In this document: positions 12,498 to 23,092 of the stretch, piece after piece
How the letters are laid out: each line of letters begins with the position of its first letter
How positions within the stretch are numbered: the first letter of the stretch is position 1
NCBI GenBank assembly: GCA_030247915.1
Contig: JAPDRQ010000009.1
Span: forward strand, 62,001-126,000
Reading direction: 5' to 3'
DNA: 64,000 nt
DNA from: Neophaeococcomyces mojaviensis
Taxonomy: Eukaryota; Ascomycota; Eurotiomycetes; Chaetothyriales
Notes under the pieces: generated by a model
Database searches by the model: none
The model's input: only the letters and a program-made list of their open reading frames with translations
Told to the model about the DNA's origin: nothing
Made by a program: the position numbers and the translations under genes

Positions 12498-13455
12498 TTA
12501 AGCTTTCTCTATCCTTGCACTGGCTTTATCAATCGAATATGCAAACTTTTCGTAGCTGGCCAGGGAACTAGTGGTGGCTTTAGCATCTTGGTAGATGCCG
12601 ACAATCTCACAAGCTCAGCGCGAGGGATCGCTCTTCCTCGAGGTGGGATCCTTGGTACTTCTAGTGTCTTTTAGTGCACGAGTCATGGAGAACGACGACT
12701 TTGAGGGGTCAACCATTAAGTATCGGGATTGCCGTCGTCCAGAATTTTATAGACAATATCCTGAATGCTGTACATTTGTATGTGGCTTTGTTACATGTTA
12801 CACAACGGATGGTATTACAACGTAACTGTGTTTAGTACAAAGCAGCTCTGAAACAGACTGCCTTTCGAGGTTTAAAGAACTAAAGCTTAGTTACTGTGGA
12901 TATGTTGCTCGTGGGACAGAATCTGGATTCGTAGTTATCTCGATCAATTATCGGCAGGATCCGACTGTTCATATAATAGTCACTTGCGTTTCTTGCACAT
13001 ACTAGCAACTAAGATCGAAATTCTGATGCGATAGTCCTCCAATGCGTTAGTTTACTCAACGATCCTCGAGACAGATTTCTCTTAGCAATTAGGGAATGAT
13101 TGTGGTTGCCTACCGAATGAAACTTCGTTGCACCGGAAACTCGTTTCATTGATATAAAGGTAGCATTGATCGAGGCCACTTATTTGTGTTAGTCTATTTT
13201 TAGTAATACTGCCGTAGCGCTTAACACATCCATATAGTATGCAGTAATTTCGTGGCAGTTTCGTCTCTTGCTAGAGACTAATAAGAAAGACGCTGGCAGA
13301 GGCATAGTAGTGATTTGAAAGTCAAAACACATGGGAAGATTGAAATCAAGCATTCAAATTACTGTAGCTCATTGTGTCCTGACGGCATGTAAGAATGACG
13401 GCGTACGTTGGAAATATGATAGACCATACCCTAAAGATCTAATCTCCGTGATTGG
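12498..13455. other. intergenic between convergent genes
   Basis: 3' flanks of the NLR-like gene and of the convergent DUG3-like gene. AT-rich, with no frame showing a family match. Confidence 0.5.
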
Positions 13456-14526
13456 TCATTTCACAGTCGGATCCACTGCATTCCACGCACTGTCATACGG
13501 GACATCCCTAACTAGAACTTTGCTCCTTGGCTCTGCCAGCAAGACCTGATTCTTACCGATAAGAATCCAATCGTCGGCATGATGTGTGCTAGGTTCACTA
13601 GCAACAATCAGGTGTTCTCCAAAGCGAGACCTTGAGATCCGGCTCGCATCATTCTGCACGTGTTTTCCATCAGGATGATCCTCGTACTTTCTGTTCAGAG
13701 CGACGCCTGCTTTCTCGCTATAGTAGAGCGATGGTGGCTCTTGAGACACGTGGTTCCGAAACCGATATGCTACCAGTTTGATTCCGTCTGTGACACATAG
13801 GTTCAAGCTATTTGGTGTTCGTTTCGAGCCAAGAATTTCAATTTGCATATTGATGATGGTCTCCACGGCTTTGTGAAGTGCTTGCGCCATCTCCTCGATC
13901 GAGTATTCTAGCTCCCAGGATGACTTGTCTCCATGCTTAGTCAGATTAGTCATGTACAAAGCTGCAATATGCTCCGAGTCTGTGCTGCCGAGGATCCCAT
14001 CGTGAGCAGCATCACACATCTGGCCGCAAACAGCTCGACGAATGCAATTGAAATCGCTCACAACGCCGTTGTGCATAAAGATATGTCGACCAAAAATGAA
14101 AGGATGATTGTTAACGTGAACAATCGGGGTTGCTGAGGCAGCTCGAATGTGAGCAAAACATACTCTTGTTTCAGTGTTCGCGCATATACTGCGGAAGTTG
14201 ATATCGTTGATGGGTGGAACGATTGTTTTGTAGCAAGCAGGTCTGAGACCTTCCTTCAAACTGCCATCTCCTGATAGTCCGGAGTCGCCCCGCTCAAAAT
14301 CAGCATTGGCACTGGTATACCACGCGACGCCAAGGCCATCAATGTTGTAAACACTGTTTCGTGCTTGAAGTAGCACATCGTGAGTCAGGTCTGAAGGGTG
14401 ATGCGCAATAAGGCCCGGAAGGTAGTGATCGTGCACCTGCTTGACGAGCGAGTGATTCGGGGTGATTAGGATATCTTCGAGAAGGCATGGTTCTGTTGGT
14501 GAGATATAAGCGAACCAACGACACAT
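13456..14526 (-). CDS. DUG3: class II glutamine amidotransferase, DUG3-like
   Basis: A 356-residue protein starting MCRWFAYIS. The start was set at 14526 because N-terminal nucleophile amidotransferases need Cys at position 2, which becomes the catalytic residue after Met removal; upstream in-frame codons would bury it. Other family marks are GLGVAWYTS, RVCFAHIRAAS, NNHPFIFGRHIFMHNG and the GSTDSEHIAALYM motif. In yeast, Dug3 is the glutaminase-type subunit of the Dug2-Dug3 complex that hydrolyses glutathione in the cytosol; that role here is inferred by family. The length and the C-terminal DDWILIGKNQVLLA block fit the fungal members. It is intronless and convergent with the NLR-like gene. 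Confidence 0.9.
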   Translation of the reverse strand: MCRWFAYISPTEPCLLEDILITPNHSLVKQVHDHYLPGLIAHHPSDLTHDVLLQARNSVYNIDGLGVAWYTSANADFERGDSGLSGDGSLKEGLRPACYKTIVPPINDINFRSICANTETRVCFAHIRAASATPIVHVNNHPFIFGRHIFMHNGVVSDFNCIRRAVCGQMCDAAHDGILGSTDSEHIAALYMTNLTKHGDKSSWELEYSIEEMAQALHKAVETIINMQIEILGSKRTPNSLNLCVTDGIKLVAYRFRNHVSQEPPSLYYSEKAGVALNRKYEDHPDGKHVQNDASRISRSRFGEHLIVASEPSTHHADDWILIGKNQVLLAEPRSKVLVRDVPYDSAWNAVDPTVK

Positions 14527-16712
14527 TCTGAGTTTTTGCACTGATTTGTAGGAACACTGTCCGCTTGGGTTTCAAGAGTTCGATCTTTTGATGCTGGATC
14601 AACAAGCGTTGGGTTTTGATACATTCTTGGATTGAGCGATCTAGTCCATATAATCTTCTTCAGTTGCGTACCCCGCCTAAGTCACTGCGTTGGCAATTTG
14701 CAAATCGAGATAAGCGTCCCTACCGTACATCTCCGAGCATCAGGCCCGCATTTTGTTCCATTTGCTAAGTCCTACAGCCATGTATTGCGACAATCACATA
14801 GCCTGGCTGTTAGGGACAACAGGTTATGGAGTGGGGTTCTAGGTTCACTCAACGTAGACAAGACATAAGAGATATTGAGGAGTGGAAGGTAGCATTGAAG
14901 TGTAACTTGAGTTAACTACAAGAGCTACAGACTTTACGGAGGAGAGTCGTAAATATATACTTATGGAATGTTTCTGTATAAGCGAGTCTTGGTATGATTC
15001 ATGGTTCCATGGTATATTTAGTGTCGATGTTTTCCGATGTTCCGAAATTCAAATATATCATCCACTTCCTGTTGTAAATTACGTGTCACTTGGCATTGGC
15101 TAGGTATTAAAGCAGCGCAGTCGTACATTAATTCTTAGTTAGATTCAATACCATTCCTTGTCATATTTCACACTGTCTCGGATGGTCACGTGCTTTTCTA
15201 CACGTCCCATGTGCCAGGTTCTGCCGTCTAACTTTCCACATTTTTTGTGAGAGCCGCAATATGGCCTTCATTCGTATCGCTGGCACTTTTCTAACGTGTT
15301 TTATGGTACTTCGTAAAACTTAATAGACCGCTAGTCAACAACTACCAAAAACTAAGACAAAAAACCCTTCCAAATAAACAACACGTACTGAGATATTCGC
15401 AAGTACATGGTGAACACATTGTTGATCATGCTATTACTTTGCTCATCTACAAGGTTACTATGCGTATCTGGACGAACCCTCACTCATGTAACGTACTAGT
15501 GAACACCTATCGTCTGGGCACGACCAAGATCACTGCGCCACAACATGGCTGCATGACCCGTCCAATTATCGTTCAAGCATGCCTAATTTTGATCTGTGAA
15601 CGCTTTGCTCTAACACTCACATGGAAGTATACGAATAAAGTTGACACTCCGAAATCTTTGTAGGTGTTCCTCGAGTCAATCTGTCACAACACTAGATACC
15701 ATAGGTGCAAAGTTGAAGATCGAACTCTGAAGAGAGAAAGGCTACGAAGTAAACAATTCGGTCATCTTGAGCATACAACGGCACTGCAGATTGTAAATTC
15801 AACCTTTATGCGCTTTCAACGAGTTTACCATATCTGAGTTCAACCTGATTGACCTATGGACTAGCTTGCATCCATTAAAAGCAGGGTTTTGGAATCAAGA
15901 CCTTTCATTCGAAGAACAATGTATAATACAGGTTCTTTATTGGATCTGATGCAGAAAAGACAAGGCTTTTGGCGTGATCTCGGCGAAGCGACTGAGTCTC
16001 TCAATAACTAATCTCGAGCGTCAGCTCTAGCTCTACAGAACGTCTACACCGAACAAACTTATGATTATGAATCATACGATAACAGTCTCGTTTGCGACAA
16101 ATATTGCTATAAGCCTCGCCATGGTGACTGCCACATGTCATTCATACAACCTTTGCCTTGCTGAACCGGCTATAGCAGAAATTATCTCCGCTAGACTATC
16201 GGCAATAATTTCTAGCTCCTTTTTTGCCACTCCACTCCCCACCAGTACAATGGTAGACTGATTGGTGTCGTTTGCCGTGTCTATGCATGTGAAAAGCATT
16301 ATAAGTTATATCTGGCAAAGGGTATGCCCTGTCAAAGCCTAATCTTCTGAACATGGTGATGTCAGCAGTGTGTTACGCATACGAGGCATGCCTGTGCGAA
16401 AGACGCGATACCCAATGCGTCTCTTTTGGCAATGCTATAGAACATCGATAAGCGTGTGATTGGCTTAGGTTTTGACTCTTTACCATAACGGGAATTTTTG
16501 GGTAAGTGCTCGACGAAACGTGGCGGACATTGTGCCTATCACTGCAAGGCTGACCCTGATGGGTATTAGGACTTTACTCGAAGATATAAGCTGCTGCTTA
16601 TTCCTAGGACGAGCTGACCGTCAGTTGCAATATTTTCATTCCTGAAGCGCGTCTAGACTCCTCCAGCAAATACTGATCTTGAAACCAAGAATATTCTTTA
16701 CTTGAAGTGACA
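14527..16712. other. 2.2-kb gene-poor, AT-rich spacer
   Basis: No supported gene. It contains one copy of a dispersed repeat (15079-15172). Composition and many stops in all frames suggest old transposon debris or regulatory sequence. Confidence 0.5.
15079..15172 (+). repeat. dispersed repeat, copy 1 (about 94 bp)
   Basis: Aligns in the same orientation with 29528-29621 at roughly 85% identity by eye. The shared cores include AAAGCAGCGCAGTCGTA and TTCTTAGTTAGATTCAATAC. Similarity stops abruptly on both sides, as expected of a transposon end, solo-LTR fragment or MITE relic. No coding capacity. Confidence 0.75.
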
Positions 16713-17834
16713 ATGTCCTCAGCCACAATGAAGGCCCTTGTGCTCGACAGCTTCGACTCAAAGCCAACTATCAAAGAGGTCTCCATTCCTCAAGCGACAG
16801 CAGGCTCAGCAGTAGTCCAAATTCAGGCTGCTAATATTCTAGCGTACGCCGGTGAACTGTTCTCGGGAAAGCTTCAATATCCGCTCAGTCTCCCAGGTAC
16901 CATCGGGGGCAGCGCCATCGGTCGCATCACCGACGTCGGACCAGACGCAACAACTCTCAAAGTTGGCGACCTTGTCTTCATGGACTCTTTCATCCGTGGT
17001 AGAGACAATCCTGCTGAGTCGATCCTCTTTGGAACTCATGGTGGTATCACCCCTGAATCCCGAAAATTGATGGATGAGGAGTGGCGTAACTCAACGTATG
17101 CAGAGTTCGCGAAGGTCCCGCTGGAGAACTGTCATCGGATCAATGAAGATGTGCTGTGCAAAGAGTTGGGTTATACTGTTGAGGACTTGGCTTATGTGCT
17201 ACGACTGACGGTCCCCATGGGTGGGCTGTACGAGCTCGATATAAAGGCTGGCGAAACAGTAGTTATTGCTCCTGCTACTGGCGCGTTTGGAGGTGCAGCA
17301 GTTGAGGTTGCTGTGGCTATGGGTGCGACTGTTATCGCAGCTGCCCGCAACGCAACGATGCTAGAGAAGCTCAGCTCCATTGGTGGTGGAGGGCAAGTCA
17401 AGACCGTGCAGCTTTCAGGTGATCCGACAAAAGATGCAGCATCCCTTGGGTCATTTGGTCCGATCGATGCATATCTCGACTTCTCGCCCTCCGCTGCCGC
17501 AAAGTCAACTCACATCTTAGCCTGCCTCTTAGCATTGAAGACAGGTGGAAGAGCATGCTTCATGGGGGGCATTCAAGACCCTGTCGCCATTCCATATGGG
17601 CTGCTGATGTTTAAGTCACTGAAGCTGCAGGGTAAGTTCATGTATGAAAGAGCCGCTGTTGCTAGGTTGATCAAATTGGTTGAGAAGGGAAAACTGGTGC
17701 TTGGTGAGAGAGCAGGGTTGAGGTGCGCCGGCACCTTTGGACTGCAAGATTGGGAGCAGGCATTTGAGGCGGCTGCGAAAAGTGCCGGATGGGGAGAACA
17801 GGTGCTTATGTCTCCTAACAAGTTAGCTATGTAA
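16713..17834 (+). CDS. MDR-family alcohol dehydrogenase/quinone oxidoreductase-like protein
   Basis: A 373-residue medium-chain dehydrogenase/reductase. The GroES-like half shows LPGTIGGSAIGRITDVGPDA, and the Rossmann half has APATGAFGGAAVEVAVAMGA as its NAD(P)-binding loop. The position where zinc ADHs carry the catalytic Cys reads ILAYAGELF, with no Cys, so the enzyme is probably zinc-independent. The substrate cannot be read from sequence; similar fungal proteins are often annotated as quinone reductases or alcohol dehydrogenases. The start is the ATG at 16713; a later in-frame ATG (MKALVLDSF) six residues on is an alternative. Intronless, isolated from other genes. Confidence 0.9.
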   Translation: MSSATMKALVLDSFDSKPTIKEVSIPQATAGSAVVQIQAANILAYAGELFSGKLQYPLSLPGTIGGSAIGRITDVGPDATTLKVGDLVFMDSFIRGRDNPAESILFGTHGGITPESRKLMDEEWRNSTYAEFAKVPLENCHRINEDVLCKELGYTVEDLAYVLRLTVPMGGLYELDIKAGETVVIAPATGAFGGAAVEVAVAMGATVIAAARNATMLEKLSSIGGGGQVKTVQLSGDPTKDAASLGSFGPIDAYLDFSPSAAAKSTHILACLLALKTGGRACFMGGIQDPVAIPYGLLMFKSLKLQGKFMYERAAVARLIKLVEKGKLVLGERAGLRCAGTFGLQDWEQAFEAAAKSAGWGEQVLMSPNKLAM

Positions 17835-18994
17835 ACCTGTTCCAAATTGAAGGTCGCTTTCCGATTTCTGTGTGAATGAGTCGTCCGAAAACGGTATTAC
17901 CTTTTATCTGATTGTCAGGATACAACTCCAAGCTGGTTGATTGCTTTGTAGCAAGTGTGATTAGATCAGACATGCGCAACAATGACCAGGTGTGTGACCG
18001 CTTAATGGCTCGCAGTGAAACCTGCGGCCGACAAACTATGAATTGGAACGGTAATCAACCACTTCGGGCCCGAGAATCCATATAACAGATATCTTCGTAG
18101 CTCTGGGTAACGTACAGTGACCGGAAAGAACATAAAGCCTATCTAATATCGGTATGTAGTCTAGGCTTTAATGACGAAGATGATCAATTTCACCCGCCAC
18201 TCATCTCAATTTGGTTTCGTAATATGAATCAAGCTTGTTTGTCTCACCACCACCTGGCATCAGAAATTTGCGTTAATAGCCTCGGGTGCAAGATGTGATA
18301 GCGAACGGTTCATGGAAGCATTCTTTGGACGCGTTGAATATGCGTCTGACGATGCATCGTTGTCTCGGTTCAAACATGATTGTCTTGTCTGACTATGCTT
18401 CCAACTCCAAAACAGTCAGTCTCACTAATAATCAGTAAGTGTTCATGATAATTAGAGCGAGCCATAGAGCTTTGCGGTTCCCAAGGGAGCAAGAAATCTC
18501 AATGGGTAGACAGCTGAGCACCGTGCTTGCATTTCGTGTCTGGACAAGCACGGCTAACACTCATGCTGGCATTTCCAGGCATAGCGCCTCGTTGAAAAGC
18601 TGCTGCATGATGTCGACACATAAAGAATGTGGCTTGAAGTTCCTAAGCAAATAGCCTCCTAGCAGGGTTAGTGAAGTTCAGCCCATGAGAGTGAATTAGT
18701 GCCCAGATTTCAGTTGCTGGTAGTCAGAAAGCGGAAATATGGGTGTCGAGTTGACCGCCAATGCTCACATCCGCATCTGTTAATCGAAAATTTCATAGAA
18801 GGTAGTTGCAAACTGCAGCAAGCCATGTCAAGCTGTTACTCCACACAGCTCCGGCGAGCAACGGCAGATGGAATGCAAGATGCACATGAGGGCGATTTCT
18901 GCCTGACATACTGCAAGCACATGGACGTGGTATCGAAAGAGATATTCTAGTGGCGGAAGTACAGGAGCAGCGAGTGCAGGCACGAAACGAGCAA
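17835..18994. other. intergenic, left flank of the piggyBac-like relic
   Basis: No supported gene. Short frames show no recognisable domain. Confidence 0.5.
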
Positions 18995-19041
18995 GGAAGG
19001 AGCTTCCCCATCCTCTGCGCGTACAACTTTGGACAATTAGC
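18995..19041 (+). repeat. left inverted repeat of piggyBac-like relic
   Basis: Begins GGAAGGAGCTTC and contains CTCTGCGCGTACAACTTTGG and ACAATTAGC. Its reverse complement recurs at 21166-21211 with a few differences and one indel. Confidence 0.75.
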
Positions 19042-19240
19042 GGCTCCACTCCGGGAGCACCACTTGATGGTCATTACATAGAAGTAATCTCATTGCAACG
19101 AGTATGATATTGTATGCGTACCAGATCTTGATTCCAACCCTTATCGCGCATTTGAGGCTGCGGTCTGGCCTTGTATAGACAAATCGTGGTGTCACAAAAC
19201 GACTAAATACCTTACGTGGTGGTGATATTGCCTGCCTCTA

Positions 19241-20760
19241 CTAATATCGATCCTCTTCCCTGATTAGAAGGCCTTGCTGATCGTGATATGCCCTCCAGCA
19301 GCCCTTCCGCAGGCATAGATACTTCTGACAGTGCGTACAGTAATCGTGGGTCTTGCTGGTGTACGTCTTTTTGCCCTCTGAGTTCGTGATATCGCCCAGA
19401 GGATTGCGCCTGATATACTCGCGAGGTTGACAGGCTCCCCAGGCACAATGCTTGCGTATCTTAACTAGATCTGGCATATAGACGTCCTCTGCGACCTCAA
19501 TAAGGCCCTCTATAAGTTAAGTAAGAAAGCGATCGCGATCTCGTCGATCCTTAGTAGTTTAAGCCTAATATCGCTTCCAGATGATGAAGGCATTAATATA
19601 ACAGATATCGATGATGAATTCGATGAATTTTTTGGTCCATTTAGCCTAGTAGGGTCGTCGTACGCTCTTGTACGCTCGTAGGCGGTTATGGAGGTCTGTA
19701 TTGCCCATATATTGATTGTAATCAACCGCAATCCTTGGTTGACTAACTCGAGCCATCGTAAAGCCAGGTAGTGTCGTCCTGGTGGAGTGATTCGCTCTTA
19801 TATGTCGATTTACTAGTACCATATCGTACGGACTGTGAACTGTGGATATAAAGGATACGATATGCTGTCGTTCGTAGTCTTTCCAGATCATACAAGCCAC
19901 TAAATCGTCCACGATAAGGGCCGTACATTGATCTCTCCGTAATTCGGAGCCAAATCTATACTTGATTGCGAGTAATATTGGTGGAAATCCAGGTATATTA
20001 GCCCTCGTAGTACCACAGATATCAATATTGATCGTTAACAGCGCTCTAGCTAGTGGTACATCAACGAAGAGGTTGTCCATATAGCAGACGAACCTCTGAT
20101 GCCTCCATTCAGCCGTAACTCGCTCGCAAAGCACGTATGCTGTTACCTTTTGAGGTGGAAGCATAATTAGGAAGGCCTAGTCATTGTTCGTACCTCTCTT
20201 CCTCTTTCAAACGCTCCTAGTTGGTATGTCAATCTCGATACCCTCAGGGACCCCCTCGAGGCCATTTTAACTGGACGACACTATAAAATCGTGTAGAAGA
20301 CCTCCGTAGCTACAGAGAGCAAATACGCAGAAGCCTTCGCCAGCGGGCTTATACCTCATACGATATTTGTCCCTCTGGCGACCGTGGAACTCGATAGTGG
20401 ACTCGTCAACAGTCAAATGGCTTCCTGGAATTAGGATCGCCTTAAATCGACTACGTACGAGGTCTAGAGCAGTTTAAACCTTCCTAAACCAGGTAGTACA
20501 TTCTCTATCTAATGTAGTATCACTATCAACTGCGAGATATCGTTCGATAGCCTTGAAACGCTGACAACCAATTATCCGTGTACGTAGACCTTTAATCGAC
20601 CATATATCCTGTATTTGAGTCGTTACAGGCGTACTCTTAATTATCTGTAGTCGATAAGCTAGCCAGCGCCTCATCTCGATATCTGTTATCTCCTTCCATG
20701 GTCGTTTGCGATTAATATCGCGTTTTGCACGGATATTAGTATGATATACGAGTTGGTTGA
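19241..20760 (-). pseudogene. piggyBac-like transposase remnant (DDE_Tnp_1_7 type)
   Basis: Three coding pieces lie collinear on the minus strand in shifted frames. 20474-20735 has PWKEITDIEMRRWLAYRL and IIGCQRFKAIERYLAV, typical of the N-terminal half of piggyBac transposases. 19646-20164 has VCYMDNLFVDVPLARALL and GTTRANIPGFPP plus MARVSQPRIAVDYNQYMGN, matching the catalytic-domain core (YMDN, VDYNQYMGN). 19241-19477 carries a Cys-rich tail (HCAWGAC, YCTHCQKYLC) like the terminal zinc-binding region. Stops and frameshifts separate the pieces, and further degraded coding sequence extends toward about 21020. The gene is dead in this copy; the stops are consistent with RIP or drift. Confidence 0.8.
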
Positions 20761-21165
20761 GGATACATTAGAAAAAGAGTAAAAACAGTTATACAGGCGA
20801 CCACGATACCTACATTAGATCTCGTAGCTCCCAATCTCGATAGGGCACTTCTAATCGACCTTGCCAATGCGGTACAGGTCGTTGTAACTGCGTACGTACG
20901 TCCTGGATTGAGATACTGCCCACAGCAGGTGTCGAGGTCGGGTCAAAATTGGCCTCGGCGAGATCGCGTTGTTCACTGAGTATTTAAAGATCGAACTGTC
21001 CACCAACACCAGGCATTTTGAATACAAGTCGTTGGTATGTACGTGTACGGGACAACAAGGCGATTCGAATGATACCATTGATACGACCATTGGGCTACGT
21101 GGTGGCTATCAAATGATGGTGGAAGAACAGGGGGTCGAACTGCTAGCGTGGGATATTTGAGTTTG

Positions 21166-21211
21166 GCTAATTGTCCAAAGTTGTACGCGCAGAGGATTAG
21201 AAGCTCCTTCC
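21166..21211 (-). repeat. right inverted repeat of piggyBac-like relic
   Basis: Read on the minus strand it matches 18995-19041, including CTCTGCGCGTACAACTTTGG and ACAATTAGC. It lies about 150 bp upstream of the degraded N-terminal coding region, as a 5' terminus should. Confidence 0.75.
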
Positions 21212-21737
21212 TCCTGCCAGCCACAAACTACAAGCCACAGACGCCATCTTCTTTCGCACGCGTATCGGCGGAAACCTTAGCATTGAGAGCCTTCCAAGAG
21301 CACCAGAAGTAGAGGTGAGAAGTTTTGGGACCGAAATTACACACGCTGAGCGTCGTATTGCTGAGCAAACTAAAGCAGAACTCTATACTTTCAATGCATC
21401 TGTCTAGAAATGTGGCATGTAACGGCTGTTACCAACGTGTAGATACAAGCAGCACCAGATCTTCATACATGCAGTCATTGTCTCAGGTTTACCTTGCATT
21501 GCTGCGATATGCGTATCGGAACAAGGGGGAGCAATGTGTGTTCCATGACTCGTTCCAGATATCGAGTCGAAGGCAAATATATCGTACATCGTAACAAGGA
21601 GTCGAATCGGAAGCAGGCTTCTGAGTGCTTGTCCGTAGTGCGACGTGCACAAGTCAAACAAGGAACATTCAGACCATGGTGAAGAGGATACTGCTATTCC
21701 CGATTGCAACCAACGTCATTCATGTCGCTTCTCTTCA
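21212..21737. other. intergenic, right flank of the piggyBac-like relic
   Basis: No supported gene between the transposon relic and the stop codon of the four-TM protein at 21738. Confidence 0.5.
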
Positions 21738-22547
21738 TCACGGCTCGTCTTCATCTTGTATTCGGTCGGGTATCAGCTCATACCCTCCTTCACTCGGCAA
21801 GCACAACGCGGCCACTGTAATGGCGACGGCAACAAACAACTGTAGCGCCCAGCTCGCCGTGCACAAGTCCCAGCTCTTGTCCAGATACCACCCAGGCACC
21901 GCGAACTTCTCATCATGATCTTTCAGATATATCTTCACCACGTTAGCTGATCTTTCCAATATTCAGATGGAAAGCATATGCTCTGTACTCACCACAATGC
22001 TCATGCCAACAGCCTGCACAAGCGCGGCCAAAGCGGCCATAGTAGCCATGAATCCCCAGCCCTGCTCTCTCTTCTGTTTTCCACCTATTAAGAGCACCGC
22101 GAATGCAGCGATTGTCATACCCTCCAACACCACCGCGAACGACATCAGGAATCCAACGCTCCGCCACATCGAGCAGAAGTATCGGTCCCCGTTGTGGCAG
22201 TCTTGAAAACGGGGGTACGCCGTACAGTGCAGCGCACGGCCATGGGCAGATACGGAGACGCTTGCGGCGGCTGGTGGAAAGGCGTTCGTGCATTGTTTGT
22301 GTAAACCGAGTCGTCTGTGAATGTGTCCGCTCGGGCCCTGCGATCATTAGCTATAGTGGTGGGAAATAGGTGAGTCGCGTACGTGGTAGCTATCGTATGA
22401 AAGCCAATTCGGCACTATGATGGCGGCAATGGTCATGCCTGTAGCGGCTAGAAATATGAAGAGGACTGTGGTGAAGACGATGCTACGTGTGAGCATGCCG
22501 GTGTAGTTCGTCCCCCGCCCGGAGGGCACGAGGGAGAGGCCCGCCAT
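21738..22547 (-). CDS. fungal four-transmembrane protein, claudin/SUR7-like topology
   Basis: Three exons on the minus strand: 22547-22383, 22337-21993 and 21932-21738, with introns of 45 nt (GTACGC...GCAG) and 60 nt (GTGAGT, branch GCTAAC, AAG), both in phase 0; 234 aa. Membrane segments are SIVFTTVLFIFLAATGMTI, VGFLMSFAVVLEGMTIAAF, MATMAALAALVQAVGMSIV and ALQLFVAVAITVAALCL. Between TM1 and TM2 lies a loop containing NWLSYDSYH and several Cys (CTNAF, CTAY, QDC, YFCSMW), a layout like claudin/SUR7 proteins with an extracellular Cys-bearing loop. The C-terminus LPSEGGYELIPDR is conserved in related fungal proteins as I recall them. The function is unknown; a role at the plasma membrane is inferred from topology. 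Confidence 0.85.
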
Positions 22548-23092
22548 CTCGTACCCTCGACTCTTTTCGTGTGCTGGCTACCGAACAAAACGTTGCTCTG
22601 TGGTGGGTGCAAGAAATCACTTTCAGTGTCTGAGCGTGGAGATCAGGCCTCTCGCAGTTTGTGTGGTGTTCGTAACACAGACAGATAACAAACCCAGATT
22701 CTGAGGTCTACCGCAGGTCCGATACAGCTTAGCTTCACTTGCTTACACCGATTCCAAGGTTTGATGCTTGCAGAAGTGATGTGAACATGGGGTGGACGCT
22801 TAGAGGCGCTCTAGAGTTCGCCTTGTGCTGCCGGCAAAGGTGGCAGGTCATGGTTACGGCGTGCCTGCGATGGAGCGATGATTGCATCCGGCTTGGCCCA
22901 CTTTATCGCGGTTCACGAGCATGGATCTCCAACCAATAGGAAGTAGTTCCTGCTCGTGGCGCAAAATCTTGGTTGTCAAACAATACAACTGTTGAGGTCG
23001 TACAGTCGTTGTCATTAAGTCTATCTCTATTCTATATGGTACAGTCTATGTCGCTCACAAAATCATGATATTCAGTCCTACAATGTTGTGGC
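22548..23092. other. intergenic
   Basis: 5' flank of the four-TM gene and 3' flank of the MFS gene. Nothing else is supported. Confidence 0.5.

Larger units (their letters stand above)
18995..21211 (-). mobile_element. decayed piggyBac-like DNA transposon with inverted repeats
   Basis: About 2.2 kb bounded by an inverted repeat of about 46 bp (18995-19041 and 21166-21211) and holding fragments of a piggyBac-type transposase on the minus strand. Size and organisation (one transposase of roughly 600 residues between short inverted repeats) fit a single-gene cut-and-paste element. A TTAA target duplication, expected for piggyBac, was not found beside the repeats, so either they are not the exact termini or the flanks have mutated. 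Confidence 0.65.
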
